NCBI GenBank assembly: GCA_937983055.1
Contig: CALJLA010000153.1
Span: 1-10,755 of the forward strand
Length of the DNA stretch: 10,755 nt
DNA from: an uncultured Pseudomonadota bacterium
GTDB taxonomy: Bacteria > Pseudomonadota > Gammaproteobacteria > Burkholderiales > Eutrophovitaceae
Reading direction: 5' to 3'
The position numbers were made by a program, and so were the translations under genes. Of this stretch, positions 1 through 5,686 are shown piece by piece. Below the pieces are notes generated by a model, which saw only the letters and a program-made list of their open reading frames with translations, had not been told where the DNA came from and made no database searches. How positions within the stretch are numbered: the stretch's first letter is position 1; each line of letters begins with the position of its first letter.

Positions 1-10
1 GCCCGCGAGG

Positions 11-72
11 AGACCCGTGCCGGCCGCCCGAATCGCCGAATGTACGATCGCCTCAAGGCTCCGCACGGGTCT
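11..72. repeat. Imperfectly spaced inverted repeat near the left edge
   Basis: AGACCCGTGC at 11-20 is matched by its exact reverse complement GCACGGGTCT at 63-72, with 42 bases between the arms. The core GACCCGTG occurs again in direct orientation at 91-98. The stretch 1-129 holds no gene I can support. The repeat could be an operator or a remnant of a mobile element end, but the spacing is long for a terminator and no T-run follows. The arms are seen directly; no function can be assigned. Confidence 0.35.
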
Positions 73-129
73 TCGTCGGCAGCCCTCCTCGACCCGTGGC
101 ACCCGAAAGTCCCAGCCAATTCACGCTCA

Positions 130-261
130 TCACCGGAGAAGCCCCATGCAGCGTTGCCTGTTCGTCGCGACCGTGCTGACCCTCGGATGCGCTGCCTTCG
201 CGCAGCCCGCAGCGCCTGCGCGTACGATGATGTACTCGTAGCTGCCGAGCCAGCCGGACAT
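130..261 (-). pseudogene. N-terminal stub of a GMC-family oxidoreductase (FAD-binding motif only)
   Basis: This leftward ORF of 43 codons starts with ATG at 259-261 behind a GGAGG (266-270 on the top strand as CCTCC). Residues 8-20 read YEYIIVRAGAAGC, which closely matches the start of GMC oxidoreductases (choline and alcohol dehydrogenases), where the dinucleotide-binding motif is [FY]D[YF]IIVGAGSAGC. The first glycine of GxGxxG is replaced by arginine (R14). Similarity stops after C20 (base 202), and the ORF ends in unrelated sequence at 130. Full-length GMC enzymes have about 530-560 residues, so this is only a 5' fragment and cannot be active. It lies 48 bases downstream of the 310-753 gene on the same strand, suggesting the intact ancestor formed an operon with it. 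The motif match is seen in the sequence; the truncation is an inference. Confidence 0.6.
146..241 (+). CDS. Short secreted peptide or truncated exported protein (signal peptide plus about 11 residues)
   Basis: The 31-residue ORF starts with ATG 146-148, five bases after a good Shine-Dalgarno sequence GGAGAA (135-140). Residues 1-20 form a classic Sec signal peptide: a short N-region with one arginine, a hydrophobic core of about 10 residues, and AFA at 17-19 as a signal peptidase I site. After the cleavage point only about a dozen residues remain (ending RTMMYS) before a TAG stop. Those last residues are the antisense of the GMC FAD motif, so the reading frame appears to run from a genuine gene start into foreign sequence at about base 203. 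It is most likely the 5' stub of an exported protein. A genuine small exported peptide is possible but less likely. Confidence 0.4.
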   Translation: MQRCLFVATVLTLGCAAFAQPAAPARTMMYS

Positions 262-309
262 TTCGCCTCCGAGCTTTCTGTACGTGTTGTTGTTGGCTGC
301 CCGCGCCGT

Positions 310-753
310 TCAGTGATGCGCGCTGCCTGGTTGCGCCGGCGCCAGCCAGTCCTCCGCCAGGCTTTCGGCGAGCTGCGCCAGCGCTTCCGCCGGCATGTAC
401 ACCGCGAAGCCGATCCACGCCGAGATCGTGGCCGGGGAACCGGGGCCGATGCGCCGCAGCTTGCCTTCGACCATCACATGGGTGGGCATCGGCCGGCTGA
501 AGCGCAGCGTCAGCTCGCTGCGGTTGCCGCCGCCGAGCGTAGCGTCGTCGCGCTCGCCGCGCGCCATCTCGTAGAGCTCGGCGATGAAGTGCTCGACCGA
601 ATTTCCGCGCACCCACACGTCCTTCTGAGTGGCCTTGAAGCCGGTGCTGTTCACCGTGACGCGCAGGCGCAGGTCGCCGCTGCGCGGCATGTTGCGCGCG
701 ACCGTGCCGTGCACTTCGATATCGATATAGGAGTCGGAGTCCCCGAGACGCAT
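310..753 (-). CDS. Hypothetical 147-residue protein, possibly WapI/DUF6228-like
   Basis: Start taken at ATG 751-753 (MRLGDSDSYIDIEV...). The frame stays open upstream to 873, but that extension is Ala/Gly/Arg-rich and falls in hairpin-forming intergenic DNA. No clear Shine-Dalgarno sequence precedes the start. There is no signal peptide or membrane segment, so it is probably cytoplasmic. The pattern is strand-rich: an alternating hydrophobic segment at 26-49, a helix around SVEHFIAELYEMARGE (52-67), more strands at 78-101 and 107-119, and a closing helix at 121-136 (PAEALAQLAESLAEDW). That order (strands, 'F..EL..L..G', strands, C-terminal 'L..L...L') resembles WapI-family/DUF6228 immunity-type proteins. 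This rests on pattern alone and is weak; no toxin gene is visible nearby. The gene precedes the GMC stub on the same strand and may once have been co-transcribed with an oxidoreductase. Confidence 0.7.
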   Translation of the reverse strand: MRLGDSDSYIDIEVHGTVARNMPRSGDLRLRVTVNSTGFKATQKDVWVRGNSVEHFIAELYEMARGERDDATLGGGNRSELTLRFSRPMPTHVMVEGKLRRIGPGSPATISAWIGFAVYMPAEALAQLAESLAEDWLAPAQPGSAHH

Positions 754-773
754 CTTTATAAGGATTCTGTATG

Positions 774-801
774 ACGGCCCGGCGCCACCGGCGCGGGCCG
801 T
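774..801. promoter_or_regulatory. Strong hairpin in the divergent intergenic region
   Basis: ACGGCCCG (774-781) pairs with CGGGCCGT (794-801), and the inner CGCC (783-786) pairs with GGCG (790-793). This gives a 12-bp stem with one bulged G (782) and a three-base loop. For the leftward gene the hairpin would sit about 20 bases before the ATG at 753, inside the 5' leader. For rightward transcription it is followed by TTGT only, so it is not a convincing terminator. A regulatory role in the leader is an inference. Confidence 0.4.
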
Positions 802-815
802 TGTAAGCAGCGCGC

Positions 816-821
816 AGTATA
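816..821 (-). promoter_or_regulatory. Possible -10 element for the leftward 310-753 gene
   Basis: The minus strand reads TATACT, one base from the sigma-70 consensus. A start point near base 809 would give a leader of about 55 bases containing the 774-801 hairpin. No recognisable -35 hexamer lies 17 bases upstream, where the DNA is very GC-rich and forms a second small hairpin (CGGCCG arms at 827-832 and 837-842, loop AGAC). The promoter is therefore tentative. Confidence 0.3.
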
Positions 822-925
822 GCGCCCGGCCGAGACCGGCCGCGCCGTGGGCGACCGGGCTGGCGGGCGCCATCCCGTAGAATGCGACTGGACTTATCGT
901 TCAGGCACACAACAAGGAGGAAATA

Positions 926-1051
926 GTGCGCGGGTCATCGACGGGATCTGGGGCGGTGCGGGTGCGGTACGAAATTGCCGCTGGAGTGGTTCCGGCAATG
1001 CGGCGGCGTGCCAGCTTCGTCGCGCAGTCGTCGACCGAACGCGGGGGCTGA
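926..1051 (+). CDS. Small ORF (41 residues) ahead of the ABC genes; leader peptide or gene remnant
   Basis: GTG 926-928 follows an excellent Shine-Dalgarno sequence (AAGGAGG at 914-920, five-base spacer), the best one in the left half of the window. The ORF ends with TGA at 1049-1051, two bases before the GTG start of the ABC ATPase, an arrangement typical of translational coupling. The 41-residue product is rich in Arg, Ser and Gly, has no signal peptide or membrane segment, and matches no family I know. It may be a leader peptide that loads ribosomes for the ATPase. Alternatively the ribosome binding site may be left over from a lost first gene such as the missing substrate-binding protein. 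A TAGAAT at 878-883 could be a -10 element, but no -35 is evident. Confidence 0.35.
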   Translation: MRGSSTGSGAVRVRYEIAAGVVPAMRRRASFVAQSSTERGG

Positions 1052-1053
1052 GC

Positions 1054-1851
1054 GTGTCGCCGCAGCCCGCGCTCGCACTCCACCGTGTGAGCTGCCGCTT
1101 CGATGCCCGCGGCGGCGGGACCTATGTTGCGATCGAGGATGTGTCGCTGTCGGTGGCCGAAGGCGAGTTCGTGGCGATCGTGGGGCCGACCGGCTGCGGC
1201 AAGTCGACGCTGCTCAACGTCGCGGCCGGCCTGCTGGCGCCGACCGCCGGCGCGGTGAGGGTGTTCGGCGAGCCGCTGCTGGGCCTGAACCGGCGCGCCG
1301 GCTACCTGTTTCAGACCGATGCGCTGCTGCCGTGGCGCAGCGTCCGCGACAACGTCCGCCTCGGGCTGGAGCTGCGCGGCGAGACGGATGCCGACCGCCT
1401 GGCGGACGACTGGCTGGCGCGCGTCGGCCTGGGCGGGCACGGGCACAAGTATCCGCACGAGCTGTCCGGCGGCATGCGCAAGCGGGTGGCGCTGGCGCAG
1501 ACGCTGGCGCTCGACCCCAAGATGCTGTTGATGGACGAGCCGTTCTCGGCGCTGGACGTGCAGACGCGCGCGCTGATGGAAAACGAGCTGCTGGCGCTGT
1601 GGTCGCAGGACCGCAAGTCGGTGCTGTTCGTTACCCACGATCTGGAAGAAGCGATCTCGCTGTCCGACCGGGTGGTGGTGCTGTCCGCCGGCCCGGCGAG
1701 CCGGCCGGTCGGCGAGTTCGCCATCGACCTGCCGCGCCCGCGCGACGTGTCGGAGATCCGGCTTCAGCCGCGCTTCGTCGAGCTGGAGCAGACGATCTGG
1801 CAGGCGCTCAAGCGCGAGGTGCTGAGAACTTACCAGCGGGCGGAGGCGTGA
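1054..1851 (+). CDS. ABC transporter ATP-binding protein, NitT/TauT (SsuB/TauB-like) type
   Basis: Cytoplasmic ATPase of 265 residues that would power an importer with the permease that follows. From the GTG at 1054 the sequence opens SPQPALALHRVSCRF, the usual start of this family, so the long in-frame extension upstream is not needed. Walker A is GPTGCGKST (44-52), the Q-loop is at Q87 (LFQTDALLPW), the signature is LSGGM (137-141), Walker B is LLMDEP (158-163) with catalytic E162, the D-loop is SALD (165-168), and the switch histidine is H195 (THD). All catalytic elements are intact. The 'Q.D.LLPW...DNV' stretch and the length are typical of the nitrate/sulfonate/taurine/aromatic importer group. 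The stop overlaps the permease start by one base (TGATG). The substrate cannot be read from the ATPase, and no substrate-binding protein gene is adjacent. Confidence 0.92.
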   Translation: MSPQPALALHRVSCRFDARGGGTYVAIEDVSLSVAEGEFVAIVGPTGCGKSTLLNVAAGLLAPTAGAVRVFGEPLLGLNRRAGYLFQTDALLPWRSVRDNVRLGLELRGETDADRLADDWLARVGLGGHGHKYPHELSGGMRKRVALAQTLALDPKMLLMDEPFSALDVQTRALMENELLALWSQDRKSVLFVTHDLEEAISLSDRVVVLSAGPASRPVGEFAIDLPRPRDVSEIRLQPRFVELEQTIWQALKREVLRTYQRAEA

Positions 1852-2627
1852 TGCGGCGCGGCGTGCTGGCGGTCTATCAGGTGCTGCTGCTGGTGCTGCT
1901 GTTCGCGGCCTGGCATGTGCTGGTGAAGCTCGAGGTGCTGTCGGCCTTTTTCTTCGGCGAGCCGCTGCAGGTGCTGGCGCGCATCTGGGAATGGTTCGCG
2001 AGCGGACGCATCTACCCGCATCTCGGCATCACCCTGCTGGAGACGTTGCTCGCCTTCGTGATCGGCACTCTGGCGGGCCTGGTGGTCGGGCTGTGGCTGG
2101 CGCTGTCGGACACGGCGTCGCGCCTGCTCGATCCTTATATAAAGGCGGTCAACTCGATGCCTCGGGTGATCCTGGCGCCGATTTTCGCCGTCTGGTTCGG
2201 GCTGGGCATCTGGTCGAAGGTGGTGCTCGGGGTGACGCTGGTGTTCTTCATCGTGTTCTTCAGCGTCTACCACGGCGTGCGCGAGGTCAGCCCGGTGCTG
2301 CTGGCCAATGCCCGCATGCTGGGCGCGTCGAAGCGCCAGCTGCTGCGTCATGTGTACCTGCCGAGCGCGACGGCGTGGGTGTTCGCCAGCCTGCACGCCG
2401 CGGTGGGCATGGCCTTCGTCGGCGCGGTGATCGGCGAGTATCTCGGTTCGGCGAAGGGCGTGGGCTATCTCATCCTGCAGGCCGAGGGGGTGTTCGACGT
2501 GAACACGGTGTTCGCCGGCGTGCTGGTGCTGACGCTGTGCGCCCTGGTGCTCGACTGGATCGTCACGCTGGCCGAGCGCCGGCTGTTGCGCTGGCGGCCG
2601 GCCGGGCCGGGCGCGGCGCAGAGCTGA
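1851..2627 (+). CDS. ABC transporter permease, NitT/TauT (SsuC/TauC-like) type
   Basis: Inner-membrane permease of 258 residues, a normal length for this family. It starts at the ATG sharing its A with the ATPase stop codon, so the two genes are translationally coupled. Hydrophobic segments are visible at about 5-25, 62-86, 105-140, 178-195 and 218-241, consistent with about six helices of the binding-protein-dependent permease fold. The cytoplasmic coupling (EAA-like) loop lies at about 152-171: ANARMLGASKRQLLRHVYLP, with the conserved Gly and terminal LP. 'YIKAVNSMPRVILAPIFAVW' (96-115) is typical of SsuC/TauC relatives. The transporter would need a periplasmic binding protein encoded elsewhere. 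The substrate is unknown; sulfonates, nitrate, aromatic acids or pyrimidine-like compounds are all possible for the family. Confidence 0.92.
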   Translation: MRRGVLAVYQVLLLVLLFAAWHVLVKLEVLSAFFFGEPLQVLARIWEWFASGRIYPHLGITLLETLLAFVIGTLAGLVVGLWLALSDTASRLLDPYIKAVNSMPRVILAPIFAVWFGLGIWSKVVLGVTLVFFIVFFSVYHGVREVSPVLLANARMLGASKRQLLRHVYLPSATAWVFASLHAAVGMAFVGAVIGEYLGSAKGVGYLILQAEGVFDVNTVFAGVLVLTLCALVLDWIVTLAERRLLRWRPAGPGAAQS

Positions 2628-2642
2628 CCCGGGACGCGAGCG

Positions 2643-4358
2643 ATGGAGTTCTGGAACAACGCGGTTCTGGTGGGCGCGCTGCTTATGGTGGCGGCGATTC
2701 TCGCCAGCCTTCTCGCCCAGCGCACCGGCGTGCCGCTGCTGCTGGTGTTTCTCGGCATCGGCATGCTGGCCGGGCAGGACGGGCCGGGCGGCATCGCGTT
2801 CAACAACTTCGATGCCGCCTACGTGGTGGGCACCATTGCGCTGGCGATCATCCTGCTCGACGGCGGCATGCGCACCCGCACCGAGAGCTTCCGCATCGGC
2901 CTGCGCCCGGCGCTGTCGCTCGCCACCTTCGGGGTGATTCTGACGGCGGCCATCGTCGGGCTGGCGGCCGCCTGGCTGCTCAACCTCAACTGGCTGCAGG
3001 GCCTGCTGATCGGCGCCATCATCGGATCGACCGATGCGGCGGCGGTGTTTTCGCTGTTGCATGCGGCGGGCATGCGCCTCAAGCAGCGGGTGGGCACCAC
3101 GCTGGAGATCGAGTCGGGCTGCAACGATCCGATGGCGGTCTTTCTGACAGTGGTGTTCACCGCGGCCCTGGGCAGCGGCGGTTCGGACCTGGATGCCGGC
3201 GTGCTGCTGCAGTTCGTGCAGCAGTTCGGGCTGGGCGCGGTGGCGGGATGGATCGGCGGCAAGCTTCTGGCCGGGCTGATCAACCGAGTGAACTTGACCA
3301 CCGGGCTGTACCCGCTGCTCGCCGCCGCCGGCGGTCTGTCAATTTACGGCATGACCACGGTCGCCGGCGGCAGCGGCTTTCTCGCGATCTATCTGGTGGG
3401 ACTGGTGCTCGGCAACAGCCGGCTGCACGCCGGCAGTCACATCCTGAGGGTGCACGACGGGCTGGCGTGGCTGTCGCAGATCACGCTGTTCCTGATGCTC
3501 GGGCTGCTGGTCACGCCGAGCGCGATCGTGCCGATGTGGCGCGAAGGGCTGCTGGTGGCGCTGGTGCTGATGCTGCTGGCACGGCCGGCGGCCGTGGTGG
3601 CGAGCCTGCTGCCGTTTCACTTTCCGCCGCGGGAGCAACTGTTCATCAGCTGGGTCGGGCTGCGCGGCGCGGTGCCGATCGTGCTGGCCACCTTTCCGGT
3701 GCTTGGCGGCGTCGAGGATGCGCAGCTTTACTTCAACGTCGCATTCTTCGTCGTGCTGACCTCGCTGTTGCTGCAGGGCTGGACGGTGGCGCCGCTGGCG
3801 CAGGCGCTGCGGCTCAAGCTGCCGAAGGAGCACGCGCCATATTTCGTCGAAAGCCTGGAAGTGCCGGGCCAGTCGGAACTGAAGCTGGTCGGCTACCGCG
3901 TGGCCTCGACCAGCCCGGCACTCGGGCGACTGATCAGCCAGTTACCGCTGCCCGCGGGCGTGCGGGTGGCGGCCGCCTTCCGCCACGGCCGGCAGATGGA
4001 CTCAGTGGGCGCGCTCGACATCCGGCCCGGCGATTTGCTGTACGTGATCGCGCGCGACGAGGATGTGCCGCTGGTCGACCGGCTGCTGGTTCCGGAGGAC
4101 GATGCCGAGGAAACGGCGCAGATGCAGTACTTCGGCAGCTTCACGCTGCGCGGCGACGCGCTGGTCGGCGACGTGGCCGATGTCTACGGCATCGAGGTGC
4201 CGGAAGAAGCGCGCAGCCTGACGCTGTCCGACTATCTCAACCGCACGTTCTACAAGCGCTGCGTGATCGGCGACCGGGTGCGGCTCGGCGGCATGGAGCT
4301 GGTGGTGCGAGAAATCGACGACGGCAAGGTGCTGAAGGTCGGCATCCGGGTAATCTAG
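2643..4358 (+). CDS. nhaP2: K+/H+ antiporter, NhaP2/CvrA type (CPA1 family)
   Basis: Inner-membrane cation/proton antiporter of 571 residues, close to the roughly 578 of E. coli NhaP2 (CvrA), which exports K+ in exchange for protons. The first 395 or so residues form about 12 membrane helices of the Na+/H+ exchanger domain. Signature stretches are GSTDAAAVFSLL (128-139), ESGCNDPMAVFLT (157-169), which carries the conserved ND pair, and WVGLRGAVPIVLA in the late helices. The hydrophilic tail has an RCK_C (TrkA-C) segment (about 400-485, containing SELKLVGYRV and PGDLLYVIARDEDV) and then a CorC/HlyC-like transporter-associated domain (about 490-571, containing GDRVRLGGMELVVREID), the same order as NhaP2. 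The gene begins 15 bases after the permease stop with only a weak ribosome binding site, so it is probably in the same transcript although its role is unrelated. Confidence 0.93.
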   Translation: MEFWNNAVLVGALLMVAAILASLLAQRTGVPLLLVFLGIGMLAGQDGPGGIAFNNFDAAYVVGTIALAIILLDGGMRTRTESFRIGLRPALSLATFGVILTAAIVGLAAAWLLNLNWLQGLLIGAIIGSTDAAAVFSLLHAAGMRLKQRVGTTLEIESGCNDPMAVFLTVVFTAALGSGGSDLDAGVLLQFVQQFGLGAVAGWIGGKLLAGLINRVNLTTGLYPLLAAAGGLSIYGMTTVAGGSGFLAIYLVGLVLGNSRLHAGSHILRVHDGLAWLSQITLFLMLGLLVTPSAIVPMWREGLLVALVLMLLARPAAVVASLLPFHFPPREQLFISWVGLRGAVPIVLATFPVLGGVEDAQLYFNVAFFVVLTSLLLQGWTVAPLAQALRLKLPKEHAPYFVESLEVPGQSELKLVGYRVASTSPALGRLISQLPLPAGVRVAAAFRHGRQMDSVGALDIRPGDLLYVIARDEDVPLVDRLLVPEDDAEETAQMQYFGSFTLRGDALVGDVADVYGIEVPEEARSLTLSDYLNRTFYKRCVIGDRVRLGGMELVVREIDDGKVLKVGIRVI

Positions 4359-4391
4359 CGGCACCCGGGGCTGTGGCAGGATACCGGGCCA

Positions 4392-4418
4392 GCGCGGCGC
4401 CATCGCGGCCTGCCGCGC
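4392..4418. other. Small hairpin between the antiporter and thiolase genes
   Basis: GCGCGGC (4392-4398) and GCCGCGC (4412-4418) form a perfect 7-bp stem with a 13-base loop in the 91-base gap between the two genes. No T-run follows on either strand, so it is not a convincing intrinsic terminator. No obvious promoter was found for the thiolase-dioxygenase pair in this gap. Confidence 0.25.
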
Positions 4419-4449
4419 AAGCGAGCCAATCGAAAAATGGACGACGACC

Positions 4450-5652
4450 ATGACTGAAGCCTTCATTTGCGATGCGGTGCGCACGCCGTTCGGGCGCTAC
4501 GGCGGCGCGCTGTCGTCGATGCGCGCCGACGACCTGGCTGCGCTGCCCTTGCGCGCGCTGATGGCGCGCAATGCTGGCGTGGACTGGCGGGCGCTGGACG
4601 ACGTAATCTACGGCTGCGCCAACCAGGCGGGCGAGGACAACCGCAACGTTGCCCGCATGGCGGCGCTGCTGGCGCAGTTGCCGGTCGAGGTGCCGGGCAT
4701 GACGGTGAACCGGCTGTGCGGATCGAGCCTGGAGGCGGCCGCCGACGCCGCGCGTGCCATTCGCGCCGGCGAGGCGGCGCTGATGATCGCCGGCGGAGTC
4801 GAGAGCATGTCGCGCGCGCCGTTCGTGATGCCCAAGGCGGACAGCGCGTTCTCCCGCAGCAACGCCGTATACGACACCACGCTCGGCTGGCGCTTCGTCA
4901 ATCCGGAAATGAAGCGGCGCTACGGCATCGACAGCCTGCCGGAGACGGAGGAGAACGGGGCCGCCGACTTCGGCATTGCGCGCGCCGACCAGGACGCCCT
5001 CGCGCTGCCCAGACAGCAGCGCTGCGCGGCCGCGCGCAAGACCGGGTTTTTCGATGCCGAGATCGTGCCGGTTACTGTACCGCAGCGCAAAGGCGAGGCA
5101 CTCACGGTGAGCGCGGACGAGCATCCGCGGGAGACCTCGATGGAAGCGCTGGCACGCCTGAAAGGCGTGGTGCACGAGGGGGGAACGGTGACGCCGGGCA
5201 ACGCTTCCGGCGTCAACGACGGCGCCTGCGCGCTGCTGCTCGCTTCGGAGTCGGCGGCAAAGGCGCATGGGCTGACCCCGCGGGCGCGTATTCTCGGCGC
5301 GGCAGTGGCGGGCGTGGCGCCGAGAATCATGGGCATCGGGCCGGTGCCGGCATCGCAGAAGCTTGCCGCCCGGCTGCGCCTCGGCATCGACGCGTTCGAC
5401 GTGATCGAGCTGAATGAAGCGTTCGCCGCCCAGGCGCTGGCGGTGCTGCGCCAGCTGGGCGTGGCGGACGACGCGCCGCAGGTCAATCCCAACGGCGGGG
5501 CGATCGCCATCGGCCACCCGCTGGGCGCGAGCGGCGCGCGGCTGATCACCACCGCGCTGTGCCAGCTGGAGAAGACCGGCGGACGGCGCGCGCTGTGCAC
5601 CATGTGCATCGGCGTGGGGCAGGGCATCGCGCTCGCGATCGAGCGCGTTTGA
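4450..5652 (+). CDS. pcaF: 3-oxoadipyl-CoA thiolase (beta-ketoadipyl-CoA thiolase)
   Basis: Cytoplasmic thiolase of 400 residues that cleaves 3-oxoadipyl-CoA with CoA to succinyl-CoA and acetyl-CoA, the last step of the beta-ketoadipate pathway. The opening (MTEAFICDAVRTPFGRYGGA) and later stretches 'YGCANQAGEDNRNVARMA' and 'SRAPFVM.KA.SAFSRS' are typical of PcaF rather than of general acetoacetyl-CoA thiolases. Catalytic residues are present: nucleophile C90 (NRLCGS), N322-E323 in NEAFAAQ, H356 (GHPLGASGAR) and C386 (CTMCIGVGQG). The segment after C90 reads CGSSLEAA where most PcaF proteins I recall have CGSGMDAV, a local departure near the active site. The start is ATG 4450 with a weak GGA about eight bases upstream; the ATG at 4437 is out of frame. 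A ring-cleavage dioxygenase follows 34 bases downstream, which supports an aromatic-degradation role. Confidence 0.92.
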   Translation: MTEAFICDAVRTPFGRYGGALSSMRADDLAALPLRALMARNAGVDWRALDDVIYGCANQAGEDNRNVARMAALLAQLPVEVPGMTVNRLCGSSLEAAADAARAIRAGEAALMIAGGVESMSRAPFVMPKADSAFSRSNAVYDTTLGWRFVNPEMKRRYGIDSLPETEENGAADFGIARADQDALALPRQQRCAAARKTGFFDAEIVPVTVPQRKGEALTVSADEHPRETSMEALARLKGVVHEGGTVTPGNASGVNDGACALLLASESAAKAHGLTPRARILGAAVAGVAPRIMGIGPVPASQKLAARLRLGIDAFDVIELNEAFAAQALAVLRQLGVADDAPQVNPNGGAIAIGHPLGASGARLITTALCQLEKTGGRRALCTMCIGVGQGIALAIERV

Positions 5653-5686
5653 GCGGCGGCGCCCAGGCGCCGGCGAAGGAGGGTAC

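Noticed and set aside
847..1053. N-terminal extension of the ABC ATPase to a GTG at 847
   Set aside because: The added 69 residues show no conservation pattern, while the GTG at 1054 gives the usual family start and length.
975..2627. Possible fusion protein continuing into the ABC permease
   Set aside because: The upstream half is out-of-frame reading of the ATPase gene. The permease has a normal family length from ATG 1851, which overlaps the ATPase stop.
2819..3301. Leftward open frame inside the antiporter gene
   Set aside because: Ser/Pro/Arg-rich product without motifs; typical antisense frame of a GC-rich gene.
1991..4453. Open frame of 820 codons spanning the permease and antiporter
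   Set aside because: It is an out-of-frame shadow with Arg/Ala/Gly-rich composition and no membrane segments, while two well-recognised membrane proteins occupy another frame.
5657..5672. Hairpin between the thiolase and dioxygenase genes as a terminator
   Set aside because: Only a 6-bp stem with a four-base loop, no T-run, and the dioxygenase ribosome site follows at once, so the genes are more likely co-transcribed.
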